From Beta vulgaris subsp. vulgaris (Eukaryota > Streptophyta > Magnoliopsida > Caryophyllales > Amaranthaceae), in the NCBI RefSeq assembly GCF_026745355.1, contig NC_079202.1, positions 7,413,629 to 7,477,628 on the forward strand: DNA of 64,000 nucleotides, read 5' to 3'. Positions 23,105-32,619 of the stretch are shown here, piece after piece. The position numbers and the translations under genes are program-made. The notes under the pieces were generated by a model that was given only the letters and a program-made list of their open reading frames with translations, was not told the DNA's origin and made no database searches. How positions within the stretch are numbered: the stretch's first letter is position 1; each line of letters opens with the position of its first letter.

Positions 23105-23262
23105 GAAGGGCTGCACAGGAAGGCATGCGCTTTTCCTGAAAGTGCAGCCCTACATAACAGAAGGGCTGCGCTTTTTGTTAGTAGGGCTGCGCTTGTAAAA
23201 AAAGCGCAGCCCTTTTGTAATGTAGGGCTGCGCTTTTTGTTACAAGCGCAGCCCTTCGTTAA
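23105..23262. repeat. Left subterminal repeats of CACTA element 3
   Basis: Alternating copies of AAGGGCTGCGCTTTTT and AAAAGCGCAGCCCTT, forming short palindromes. The same motif fills 28543-28885 at the other end, as expected for transposase-binding arrays. Confidence 0.85.
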
Positions 23263-23640
23263 TTTTTTTTGCTTTGCTTGAATAATTGCGCGCATGTACA
23301 GTAGTGAGCTGTGAGCATTCTATTTCGAGTGAGCATTCCCTCCCTTAGAGAATTACGAGCGAAAAAATAGATACCACCACTACTGCTGCCCTAATTCAAG
23401 TGTTGCACAACCACCACCACCACTACTGCTGCCCTAATTCGAGTGCACCACCAGCACCACCACTACTGCTACCCTAATTCGAGCACCACTACCACCACTA
23501 CTGCTGCCAACACTTTGCTCCACCACCACCAATTAATTCGAGTGGTATTTGCGCACCACCACATTTGCGCACCACCACATTGCGTACCACCACCTTGTGC
23601 AGCACCCACCACATTGTGCCCACCACCTTGCGCACCATTA

Positions 23641-23696
23641 CCCTTCTCTTCTCTTCTCTTTTCTTCTCTTCTCTTCTCTTTTCTTCTCTTCTCCAC
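23641..23696 (+). repeat. Polypyrimidine (TTCTC)n tract
   Basis: About 56 bases of almost pure TTCTC/TTTTC units on the plus strand, in the untranslated leader of CACTA element 3, following a CCACCA-rich segment (23370-23640). Confidence 0.85.
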
Positions 23697-24048
23697 CATT
23701 TGAGTGGTTAATTAGGTATGAATTAATTTTGTTTTTAAGTTACTTTTGTTTTCTTAATTGAATTACATGGTTAATGTGCAATGTGAGTTTTGTCAATTGT
23801 AGGAAGAAGAGGCTAAGGAAGGCAAGTAAAGTTCCAAGTATCTCTTTTCTCTTCATTGCTCTCGTTGGTGTTAAGAGGTAACTACTTTAACATGTTGACA
23901 AAGTTGATAATTTATTGAATGTATATATATATGCATTATAATGTATATATTATTTTTGATATGAGATTGTATGAAAACGCAATGTGATTTAGCTATATAT
24001 GAAATTTACAAGTTGTTTGAATCATCATCATATATGCCTAGATACCCG

Positions 24049-24319
24049 TTCAAGACTTACTCATTAGGAGTAAGTCTTGAATAGTCCCCGGTTTGGGACT
24101 GTTCTTGGACGTTTGATCTCACTTAGGTGGTGAATGTGTGTCTTCTTTTCAATTCTAAGGAAAATCTTGGCTTATCGTTTCTCTACATTGTTCTCTGGGT
24201 ACATATGTAGATAAGCAATTATCTACATTGTGTACTTGGAGAACTGTAGGGAAATGCTGCCGATTTTCCTTAGAATTGAAAAGTTGGCATATATTCACTA
24301 GTGAGATTAGACGTCCAAG
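24049..24319 (+). other. Conserved folded leader of CACTA element 3 (candidate structured RNA)
   Basis: There is a 14-bp perfect hairpin (24049-24062 with 24068-24081, 5-nt loop), then AGTCCC/GGGACT (24083-24088 with 24095-24100). A long hairpin follows, with stems 24104-24112/24311-24319 (9 bp), 24117-24122/24301-24306 (6 bp), 24130-24140/24289-24299 (11 bp with G-U pairs) and 24145-24166/24262-24283 (22 bp perfect). Its tip is an imperfect stem (24181-24203 with 24230-24250) and then a 10-bp stem with a GCAA loop (24205-24214 with 24219-24228). The minus-strand copy at 1240-1509 keeps the fold with different stem sequences. Confidence 0.7.
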
Positions 24320-24496
24320 GATGGGTTAGGTTGGAGTGATAAGGACCTTTGACTGCATGCATACAATTGAACATGTAACTATCTTAGCTTGTTGTATACG
24401 TGTGTGATTTGAATATGTGAGTGTATTGTACTTTAATAATGATTGAATTATAATGAATGTTGTGTTTAATTATTAGAGGTGGTCTTCTTGAATGAG

Positions 24497-27270
24497 ATGG
24501 ATCGTACTTGGATGTATGGTAGTCGTGAATCGATTGAGTTTGTGAATGGGGTCTCGGAATTCTGTAGAAGTGCATTAGAATATCAAACATCCTCTGGAGC
24601 AGTCGACTTTTATTGTCCTTGTTTGGATTGTAGAAATGTGAGCAAGGTTAGTAGTATACATGTGGTTAGGGAGCATGTCTTTCGCCGTGGGTTTAGGCCT
24701 CAATACCACGTATGGAGTTTGGCATGGTGAGCAGGGAGGTATAGGAAGCTCTGGAGTAAAGAATGATGTATGTGAAGAAAAAAAGAAGGATGATGATGAG
24801 TTAGGGGATGAGAATTTGGATTATGAAGATAGGGATCGGGTAGACGAGATGATACACGAGGTTGAAGATCAGTCGTGTAGACGACCTCGTATTTTTGAGT
24901 CTATGTCTCAGGCTGCTGAAAAGCCGTTGTATCCAGGTTGTACAAAGTACACCAAACTTTCCGCTAGTGGTAACATGTTCAACATTAAGTCGAACGCTGG
25001 TTGGACGGACTCTAGTTTCACATCGTTGTTGGAAGTTTTAGCTGAGATGCTCCCTGATGGAAATGAACTGCCAAAGTCGTACTATTATGCGAAGAAGCTG
25101 ATGTGTCCTTTGGGTTTAGAGTACGAGCGGATACATGCTTGTCCTAACGATTGTGTGCTTTATCGTAATGAGTATGAGCATTTACATGAGTGTCCACGTT
25201 GTGGATTGTCGAGGTACAAGCGTGAAGGAGCTGGAGGTAGTGAAGGACCACCAGCCAAGGTGTTGTGGTATCTACCCATAATACCTAGATTTAAGCGCAT
25301 GTTCTCAATTAAAGGAGATGCGAAGAATTTGAGGTGGCATGCAGATCGTAGGAAGAAAGACGGTCTGCTCAAGCATCCGGCTGATTCGCCTGAGTGGAAA
25401 ACTATCACAGGGTGCATAAGTCATTTGGTAATGAGGATAGGAATCTGAGGCTTGGATTATGTACGGATGGCATGAACCCTTTTGGCAATCTCAGCTCGCA
25501 GCATAGTACATGGCCAGTAGTTTTAGTGGTTTACAACTTGCCTCCTTGGTTGTGCATGAAACGCAAGTACATGATGTTGTCGCTTCTTATATCGGGGCCC
25601 AAACAACCTGGAAATGACATAGATGTATACCTTCAGCCGCTTGTTGAAGATTTACAGAAGATGTGGAACGAAGGAGTGTTAGTATTTGATGCGTATGCTA
25701 ATGAGATGTTCACTCTGCGTGCCATGCTTTTTTGTACTATGAACGATTATCCAGCTTATGGGAACTTATCTGGGTATAAGACTAAAGGAAAACAACCTTG
25801 CCCGATTTGTTTAGATGACATGAAATCTACACACCTTAAGGGCTGCAAACATGTTATATGCGCACACGAAGGCTCCTCAGCCGCGACCATCCCTATCGGT
25901 TTAAGAAGAAGGCATTCGTTGAAGAAGAAGTTGCTCATAGACCATTAACTGGTACTGAAGTTTATAATCAGGTGAAGGGTATTGAAACAGTCTTTGGTAA
26001 ACCTGCTAGTGAGGTTGATGACCTACAGGATTATGGAAAAAACAGTCCATTTTTTGGAAACTCCCATATTGGAAAGATCTAAAGGTCAGACATTGTTTGG
26101 ATGTCATGCACATAGAGAAGAATGTTTGTGAAGCTATTATCGCGACACTTATAATATTCCGGGCAAGACAAAAGATGTTAAGGCGTCACGACTTTACTTG
26201 GAAAAAGAGGGGATTCGACCAGAGTTGTGGGCTCAGAAAAGGGACGGAAGGAAGAAGAAAAGAGGGGAGGAAAGGGTTGATGATGAAACTCAGAAAAGTA
26301 AAAAGGTGGAGGATTCGGAGAAGAATTATTTGCCACCAGCTTGCTACACGATGTCGCGTGCAGAGAAACGGATTTTTTGCGAGTCATTGTATGGCATTAA
26401 GGTCCCTACTGGCTACTCATCGAATATGAAGCGCTTTGTTACCTTAAATGGTGAGTTGAAGTTATCGAGTATGAAATCGCACGATTGTCATGTCATGATG
26501 CAAGTATTCTTCATTTCGTGGGATACTTACAAAGCATGTGAGGCACACCATTACAGAACTGTGTTCATTTTTTCATTCAATCTGCAGCAAAGTCCTAGAC
26601 CCGTCGACCCTCGATTCCTTGCAGCCAGAGTAGTTGAAACTCTATGCAAATTTGAGATGTTTTCCCCCCCCCGCATTCTTTGACATTATGGTCCATCTCA
26701 TTGTCCATCTAGTTCGAGAAATTAAGCTGTGTGGTCCAGTGTTTTTGAGGTGGTGCTATCCTTTTGAGAGATATATGGGAACTTTGAAGGATAAAGTTCG
26801 GAATCCTGCACAACCAGAAGGTAGTATAATTCAAGGGATTGTGGGTGAAGAGATCAGTAATTTTGTGGCTGAGTATTTTGCTAGTGTTGATCCTGTTGGA
26901 CTCCGACATCCCGACAAGAGGCAGACTTGAGGGCAAGGGTACAATTGGTTCAAAATTGATCACACCTTCCGTAGAAAAGCGTAAACAAGCTCACTTATTT
27001 GTATTGCATCACGTACCAGATGTCCATCCTTATTTAAGTGAACATATGGAGGAATTACGTGTTAGCAATCCTGGAAAAGGAGTGAGGGCATTGACGCAAA
27101 TGCATAACAAGACTTTCATTGATTGGTTTCATAAACGAGTACTCAATGATTTGGATGAAAGTGTTCCTGAAACAGTCAAGTGGTTACATTTGGTCCTCGT
27201 GAAACTGTACGCTCTTATAAGGGTTATGATATTAATGGGTATATGTTTTGGACTGAACGTCAAGATCTGA
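24497..27270 (+). pseudogene. CACTA element 3 transposase gene: Transpos_assoc, TNP2 (Transposase_21), DUF4218, partial DUF4216
   Basis: The ATG at 24497 opens a Transposase-associated domain (MDRTWMYGSRESIEFVNGV... ending W-HGEQGG) containing YCPCLDC, a likely zinc-binding cluster. TNP2 follows: CPNDCVLYRNEYEHLHECPR near 25140-25198, LGLCTDGMNPFGN near 25447, a long TNP2 core including FCTMNDYPAYGNLSGY near 25731, CPICLDD, LDVMHIEKNVCEAI near 26097, and LPPACYTMS. The LCTDG and NDYPA aspartates are candidates for the catalytic acids of the CACTA DDE/D domain. DUF4218 follows (FDIMVHLIVHLVREIKLCGP near 26680), then the junction to DUF4216 (to 27270). Frame breaks occur near 24712, 25420, 25860, 26055, 26150 and at a nine-C run at 26664-26672, and the DUF4216 end is missing. 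The normal role would be element excision and integration; this copy cannot encode it. Confidence 0.9.
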
Positions 27271-27300
27271 AGTCAAGATCGCAATAAAATATGATGCATA

Positions 27301-27840
27301 ATGTAACTATTGTGTAGATTTTTAGGTTTCCAATTGTTATTTGTTGCATTTCGGGAACGAAAAGGCCATTTCCGGCCTATTTTGGCCTTTTCGCTCCCAA
27401 AATGTAGTTATGAAGTGATTTAACCCGAAATTCTCTTTGAACATGATTATATGAGGCATAATATAACTAGTATGTAGATTCTTAGGCTTGCATATGTTGT
27501 TGGTTGCATTTCGGGAACGAAAAGGCCATTTTCGGCCTATTTCGGCCTTTTCGCTCCCAAAATGTACTTATCAAGTCATTTAACCCCAAATTCTCTTTGA
27601 ACATGATTATATGAGGCATAATATAACTAATATGTAGATTCTTAGGCTTGCATTTGTTGTTGGTTGCATTTCGGGAACGAAAAGGCCATTTCCGGCCTAT
27701 TTTGGCCTTTTCGCTCCCAAAATGTACTTATCAAGTCATTTAACCCCAAATTCTCTTTGAACATGATTATATGAGATATATTATAACTAGTGTGTAGACT
27801 TTTAGGCTTGCATTTGATTTTGATTGAATTTCGGGAAGGT
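27301..27840 (+). repeat. 160-bp tandem repeat (3.3 copies) with GGCC-rich core in CACTA element 3
   Basis: GGGAACGAAAAGGCC starts at 27353, 27513 and 27673 and a diverged start at 27833, giving an exact 160-bp period. Each unit has the core GGCCATTTCCGGCCTA followed by TTTTGGCC, and ends in CTCCCAAAATG. A related unit recurs in element 4 (59700-61190). Confidence 0.9.
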
Positions 27841-27920
27841 ATATGTCATTTTTAGAAGTACTAACTACGGTAAAATGATTGAATTCTTATATATGTGTTT
27901 ATTCCTTGGTTGTTTTGCAA

Positions 27921-28026
27921 GGTTTATGCGAATTCCACACCATGTTTGAGGAACTTCACCAAAGAAGAAATAGATGAAGTTCGGGATAAGTTGGCGTCCC
28001 ACATTACCGATGATTGCATAAGATGA
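27921..28026 (+). pseudogene. Last exon of the Ulp1-like second gene, CACTA element 3
   Basis: After a good acceptor (TGTTTTGCAAG) the frame reads FTKEEIDEVRDKLASHITDD and ends CIR-stop at 28024-28026. This matches, in phase and in position before the 3' subterminal region, the last exon of the second gene of element 4 (minus strand 56559-56660, FTKDPYTEDQINEVKNKW... ECIA-stop). All upstream exons of that gene are absent from element 3, so this is what is left after an internal deletion. Confidence 0.75.
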
Positions 28027-28164
28027 CATTTTAGCTCGAATGTACTAGTTTCTATCAATTCTATGTACACTTTTTACATTATTAAATATATTTGAAGTTA
28101 ATTATTACCTTTCTCTACTTGTCATATATTATCGTATTGCAATTTGCAAATTTTTTTTTTGTCC

Positions 28165-28500
28165 AAGGGAGGTTTTGGGTAGGGGTGGGGTGGTGGAGGG
28201 GGGCAGTGGGGGTGGGATGGGGGCTGTGGGATGTGTGCAGGGGGGTGGGTTGGGGGCAGGGGTGGGCTGGGGGATGTGGGGGTGGGTGCAGTGGGGCAGT
28301 GGGGGTGGGTGCTGGGAGGGGTGCAATGGGGGTGGGTGGGGGCAGTGGGGGGGTGGGTGCAGTGAGTGTGGGCGGGGTGTGTGGCACGGCAGAGGGGTGG
28401 GGGTGGGTGCAGTGAGTGTGGGCTGGGGGCTGGGAGGGTGGGCAGTGGCAGAGGGGTGGGTGCTGGGAGGGTGGGCTGCTGTGTGCAAGAGCAGGGGCAA
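28165..28500 (+). repeat. G-rich minisatellite with quadruplex-forming potential
   Basis: More than 300 bases of plus strand are almost free of A and C. They are built from imperfect units such as GGGGGTGGGTGCAGTGGGG and GGGTGCTGGGAGGGTGGGC. The many runs of three or more Gs spaced by one to seven bases meet the usual G-quadruplex rule repeatedly. Long open frames here on both strands are composition artefacts. Confidence 0.85.
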
Positions 28501-28542
28501 GAAGCTATATTAATTCTACAAAAAAAAAAAAAAAAAAATAGT

Positions 28543-28885
28543 GAAGGGCTGCGCTAGTTTTCAAAAAGCGCAGCCCTTCTTCTTAGAAGGGCTGCGCTTT
28601 TTGAACTAGCGCAGCCCTTCTTGCGCTAGTCCAAAAAGCGCAGCCCTTCATAGTAGCAGGCCTCCTGGAGCCAGCAACCCTTCAAGCTTAGAAGGGCTGC
28701 GCTTATTGAAAAAGCGCAGCCCTTCAAGCTTAGAAGGGTTGCGCTAGTTAAGAAGGCGCAGCCCTTCAAGCTTAGAAGGGCTGCGCTTTTAAAGCGTAGC
28801 CCTACTTGAAAAGTGAAGGGCTGCTATTGAAAGGGCTTCTGTCAAAAAGCGCAGCCCTACAGGCCATTTTCAGCGCAACCCTTCT
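28543..28885. repeat. Right subterminal repeats of CACTA element 3
   Basis: About ten copies of GAAGGGCTGCGCTTTTT or its complement in alternating orientation, some separated by CAAGCTTA. They mirror the left array at 23105-23262. Confidence 0.9.
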
Positions 28886-28994
28886 TCATTTTTCCACTAG
28901 TGTCTTTTTCTGAAAGGTAAGATAAAAACTTTAATTAGGCTACCCTCTTCTCCACGGGAATAACTAATGTGTTGGATACAAGGATAGTAGAAAG

Positions 28995-29485
28995 AGAAGA
29001 TAATTAACTAGGTGTTTTGTGTTGGTTATCCTATCAGCAGCTCAATTGACTTCCCTAAACACATGTCTGATTTGAGGCACAGTGAGTGAGCACGAGCTTA
29101 CAATCTGCACGCATGTTTGCAATTTTCCACGAAACAAACCGATGATTGTTGATGGCATTGATTACAAGGAGGTTGTTGCCTTATATTTTGATGTTGATAC
29201 CTAAGTGAATAGCTAGCATGAGACATTGTGGAAACGTTGTGGCTTCGACAATTAGGACTAAAGTTTAGCCCAGGTTGAAGGCTTTGGCATAAAGTAGATG
29301 AGAACTCCAACAGCTGCAATCGACCCATGGAACGAACCATCGAAGTTTAACTTGAAGAAGGTAGTAGGAGGAGGTTTTGAGGCTACAAGAGTAGCTAAGG
29401 GAAGGGGGGATGCGAACGCGGTGGCGCTTCCCTTAGAGGAAATCAAATAGTATGACAAGCATCCACTTGTAAGAAGAGCTTTCAT
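28995..29485 (-). pseudogene. RNase H-like domain of LINE A
   Basis: FFKLNFDGSFHGSIAAVGVL at about 29360-29300 matches the start of the RVT_3 RNase H-like domain (K-N-DGS). A segment reading HVFREVN-AADR near 29010-29050 matches its C-terminal motif. Frame shifts and stop codons break it. Confidence 0.65.
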
Positions 29486-29669
29486 TCATCATGAGCAAAT
29501 CTAGCTCGGTGAATGATAGGTTAGGGGAACCACTTTTCGTTATTGGTACAATGTAAGTAACATTATTACCAAAAAACCATAAGCGCCAACAACAACCTAT
29601 AAACCACCACAAAAAACAAAACCCCACTACAACAACCACCAACACCTACATTAACCTATACTTTGAGTT

Positions 29670-30750
29670 TCTCAATTTCCAAACCAGATTCGCTCCTCCT
29701 CACTCCATTTAGAACTCATTTTACATTTAACTCTAATATATATATCTATCTGAATGCATTTAATAACAAAACTAGGACATATTACACCAACATGCCAATA
29801 AGCATGATTCCTAGCCTTCCTATGTGATACACAGTACTCGCAAGGCTTGCATAACAGACTTGTTATTTCTTCTTCCTGAATTTGCAACCCCATTTCCTCC
29901 AATGAACATACATGTTCTCATCCTTTCTATGTCTAGTCTGCGACCAATCCATAATCCCATAACAGACCTGTTTGCTAAACTCACAATGGAAAAGTAAGTG
30001 AGAACAAGAATATATCATTGCCTTACCGATACAATAAGCAACTTAAATCATGAGAAATCCCAACTTGTCCTAACTTCTCTCTAGTCTTCAACTTACCTAA
30101 AGCAGCAAGCCACAAGATGAAAGAGTGTTTTGGAATGTTGTTATTTTCATTCCAAATCCAATGCTGCCATCTAATATTATCATGCGAACCACAAAGCCAG
30201 AGATAACCTTCATTCACAAAGTACTCAGAATCCCCATTAAGCTAGCCATTTATTTTTACTATAATAGGTAGGCTTGAATCTATTCTTTGTTTTATAAATC
30301 ATCTTCCACACCCAACCGACATCTTTTGGTGGTTCATATGTCCACCAGTTAGCATCTTTAATGTAGACATTATGGACCCATGTGATCCATAACATGTCTG
30401 CTTTCTGATGAACTTGACATATATATTTCCCAATTGCAGCGAACTTCCATAGAACACAATCTCTCACACCTAGCCTACCCTGCTTCTTAGTCTTGCAAAC
30501 ATCTTCCAAGCAACTAGAGGTGGTCTGCGTAGGAAGGATTTACCATCCCATAAGAATGCTCTGCAGATTTGCAAAATTTTGTGAATCACTCCTTTGGGCA
30601 AGATGAAAACCTAAACCCAATATGTATGAATATGCAACAACACATCATTCACTAACACATTCTTAGCTGCATAAGATAAATTTCTAGATGACCAGTTGTC
30701 GACACATAATCGTGTCTCCCCATTTAAGGGTCCAATAATAAAATATACCC
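29670..30750 (-). pseudogene. LINE A reverse transcriptase C-terminus and zf-RVT domain
   Basis: The minus strand reads WSSRNLSYAAKNVLVNDVLL then HTYW-VFILPKGVIHKILQIC, followed by FLWDG and a GRLGVRDCVLWKFAAIGK segment. This is the standard stretch after the RT palm in plant non-LTR elements. Next come an NIPKHSFILWLAALGKLKTR segment (zf-RVT) near 30130-30060 and a cysteine-bearing tail (CKPCEYC, near 29840). At least three frame breaks occur. There is no YADD active-site box in this copy. Confidence 0.75.
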
Positions 30751-30773
30751 CAGTATTAGTTGGCACGGTCTAA

Positions 30774-31552
30774 TGGAAGAGCAATCCGAATAACCAGCCA
30801 TGTTGTGTTTTGAAATAATATTCTAAGCCCAATTAATTATCCATGATGATTAATTGTAAATTAAACCCGTAAAACGTTTTAAGTCCAATATAAGAGCCCA
30901 ATTAAATATTTATTATTTTAATAAATATTATCATAAATGCTTTTATTATCTTTAGTAAACACTTTGAACATAAATTAGATTTTTCATCCCGTAAAATTCA
31001 ATCCCCGGATCATTAGGGATAAAATTAGCATCTTCAAAGCACCTGTAGAATGAAAAAAACGAATATGCGCCGGACGCGGCGGCTGCACTCAGCGCGCCAC
31101 GTGCATCCAGCGCGCTAATGAGCACCTAACATGTGGACTTATGACTCACACAAAGTCTTGCGTCTGACGCAAGTCCTATGTAAGACGCAAGCTATTTTTC
31201 TATCTTTTCAAAAACGTGTTTACACGTGTTCGCACTTGATTGGAAAAACCACATCAGGCGTGCTAATCTGCGCCTGACGCGTGTCATTATGCCTGCCACG
31301 TAGGATTGCGTCTGGCGCAGAACGCGTGTGCAGTGCAGTTTTCCTCTGCCCATAAATACGGGCTGATTTTCTGAATCAAACACGACTTCTCATTCTTATT
31401 TTACGAATACAAAATCCTTACGAACACTTACGAATACTATGTAACATCTTCAGGTTGTTTTGTCTTTGATATAGGTCTAAAGTATGTACCATCTTCAGGT
31501 TGTTCAATCTTTCGTATCAAGCATAGAGTTATTGCATTAATTTGCTTCAACA
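30774..31552. mobile_element. Probable solo LTR inserted in LINE A
   Basis: The 779-bp block begins TGGAAGAGC and ends TTGCTTCAACA. It is flanked by TCTAA (30769-30773) and TCTAG (31553-31557), a 5-bp duplication with one mismatch. It interrupts LINE ORF2 exactly. It contains a promoter-like region with CATAAATACGGG (about 31351) and GACGCAAG/GTCTGACGC repeats (31150-31310), but no coding sequence. The 5' limit could instead be the TGTTGTG at 30801. Confidence 0.45.
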
Positions 31553-31556
31553 TCTA

Positions 31557-32561
31557 GTCTTGTTCAGTCTGTCATGCTCATCTATTGTTTCCCCCTCCTG
31601 AAAACGCAAATTCACATTATAAGGTGTCCCATTAATCTGCATCTGAACTTCAATAAGCTTACAGATAGCCAACATAGCTTCACTCTTAATATTTCATAAT
31701 TTCTCTCTATTTAAGTCCTTAAGGCTAACCTTCAACTTACTAATCACTCTAAACATAGGGGTGCCTTGTATTCTATCCTGCCAAACCAAACTTACTCTGC
31801 CTAAAAAATCTTCAGCCATAGCCCATATATTTCTGTTGCTAAAAGGCCTAGCCTTAGTCACCATATTATTATCAAGCTTGATAACACATGAACAATGATC
31901 CAAAACACTTTATGGGAGAAAAGTTGCATGGGTTGAAAAAAACTCCATATCCATCTTTGAGAACACTCTACAATCACCTTCCTGCTTGTTTGACCAAGTA
32001 ATGTAAAGGCCCACAAGTAGGATAATCCTGCGGATCACAATCTCTAATGCATTGTTCTAAACTAGCAACCTTGTCCAAAGTAATTGCATAACCCAATCTA
32101 TCCTCTAGGTTCAGATGATTGTTAAAATCCCCTAACACAATCCATGCACCCCTTATTCTTCTATTAATCCTCTATAAACCCCTCCACAATGTTTCTCTCT
32201 CCAAAGCTTCATTTGCATCATACACCATTGTAAAATCGAAGCACTTGATAGAGGCTTTATGCACCACTTTACAATGAATAAACTGGGATTCATATTCACA
32301 TACATTCACCACAAATATACTAGCAAGCCACACTAACCAAATTCTCCCACCTTGATGAAATTGATAATTAGTTACAATAGACCATCCATGACATACTTTA
32401 GAAAAGACTTTAGGAAAATTCCTAGTCTTAACCCTAGTTTCCAAGAACCCCAATAACCCTATATTATAGTGAGTCAAAAACCGTTTGTTATCACCACGTT
32501 TTTGAGGACTATTTAGGCCCCTGACATTCCATATACCCCCACTATCCATGAGAGGAAGCAC
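31557..32561 (-). pseudogene. LINE A ORF2 endonuclease domain (exonuclease-endonuclease-phosphatase fold)
   Basis: The frame from 32561 reads GIWNVRGLNSPQKRGDNKRF then LLGFLETRVKTRNF. This is the amino end of the apurinic-type endonuclease of plant LINEs (WN-RGLN, then a LLETK-like catalytic segment). A VYDANEALERETLWRGL region around 32230-32170 stands for the VYG-N/LW-L motif. 31903-31560 supplies the endonuclease end and the linker to RT. Frame breaks lie between 32172 and 31903. Confidence 0.75.
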
Positions 32562-32619
32562 TACCTCCTATTCCTATGCTTTACCTTCATTACTTTTAGG
32601 CTTCCTAACCTCTTTGTGA

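Larger units (their letters stand above)
23087..28902 (+). mobile_element. CACTA (En/Spm) element 3, complete ends, 5816 bp, decayed
   Basis: The termini are CACTAGGGGAAAAA (23087-23100) and TTTTTCCACTAGTG (28889-28902), inverted copies with one mismatch in 14. The flanking triplet TCT is duplicated exactly (23084-23086 and 28903-28905), the 3-bp target size of CACTA elements. Subterminal arrays of AAGGGCTGCGCTTTTT and its complement lie at both ends. The interior reads left to right: C- and pyrimidine-rich leader, folded leader block, Transposase-associated domain, TNP2, DUF4218, start of DUF4216, a 160-bp tandem repeat, and only the last exon of the second (Ulp1-like) gene. The middle of the second gene is deleted. 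Confidence 0.95.

Noticed and set aside
23443..23761. His/Pro-rich plus-strand frames
   Set aside because: They derive from CCACCA and TTCTC simple repeats in the CACTA leader, upstream of the real start at 24497.
28092..28557. Glycine-rich and proline-rich long open frames on both strands
   Set aside because: They result from G-rich repeat composition without stop codons and have no gene context.
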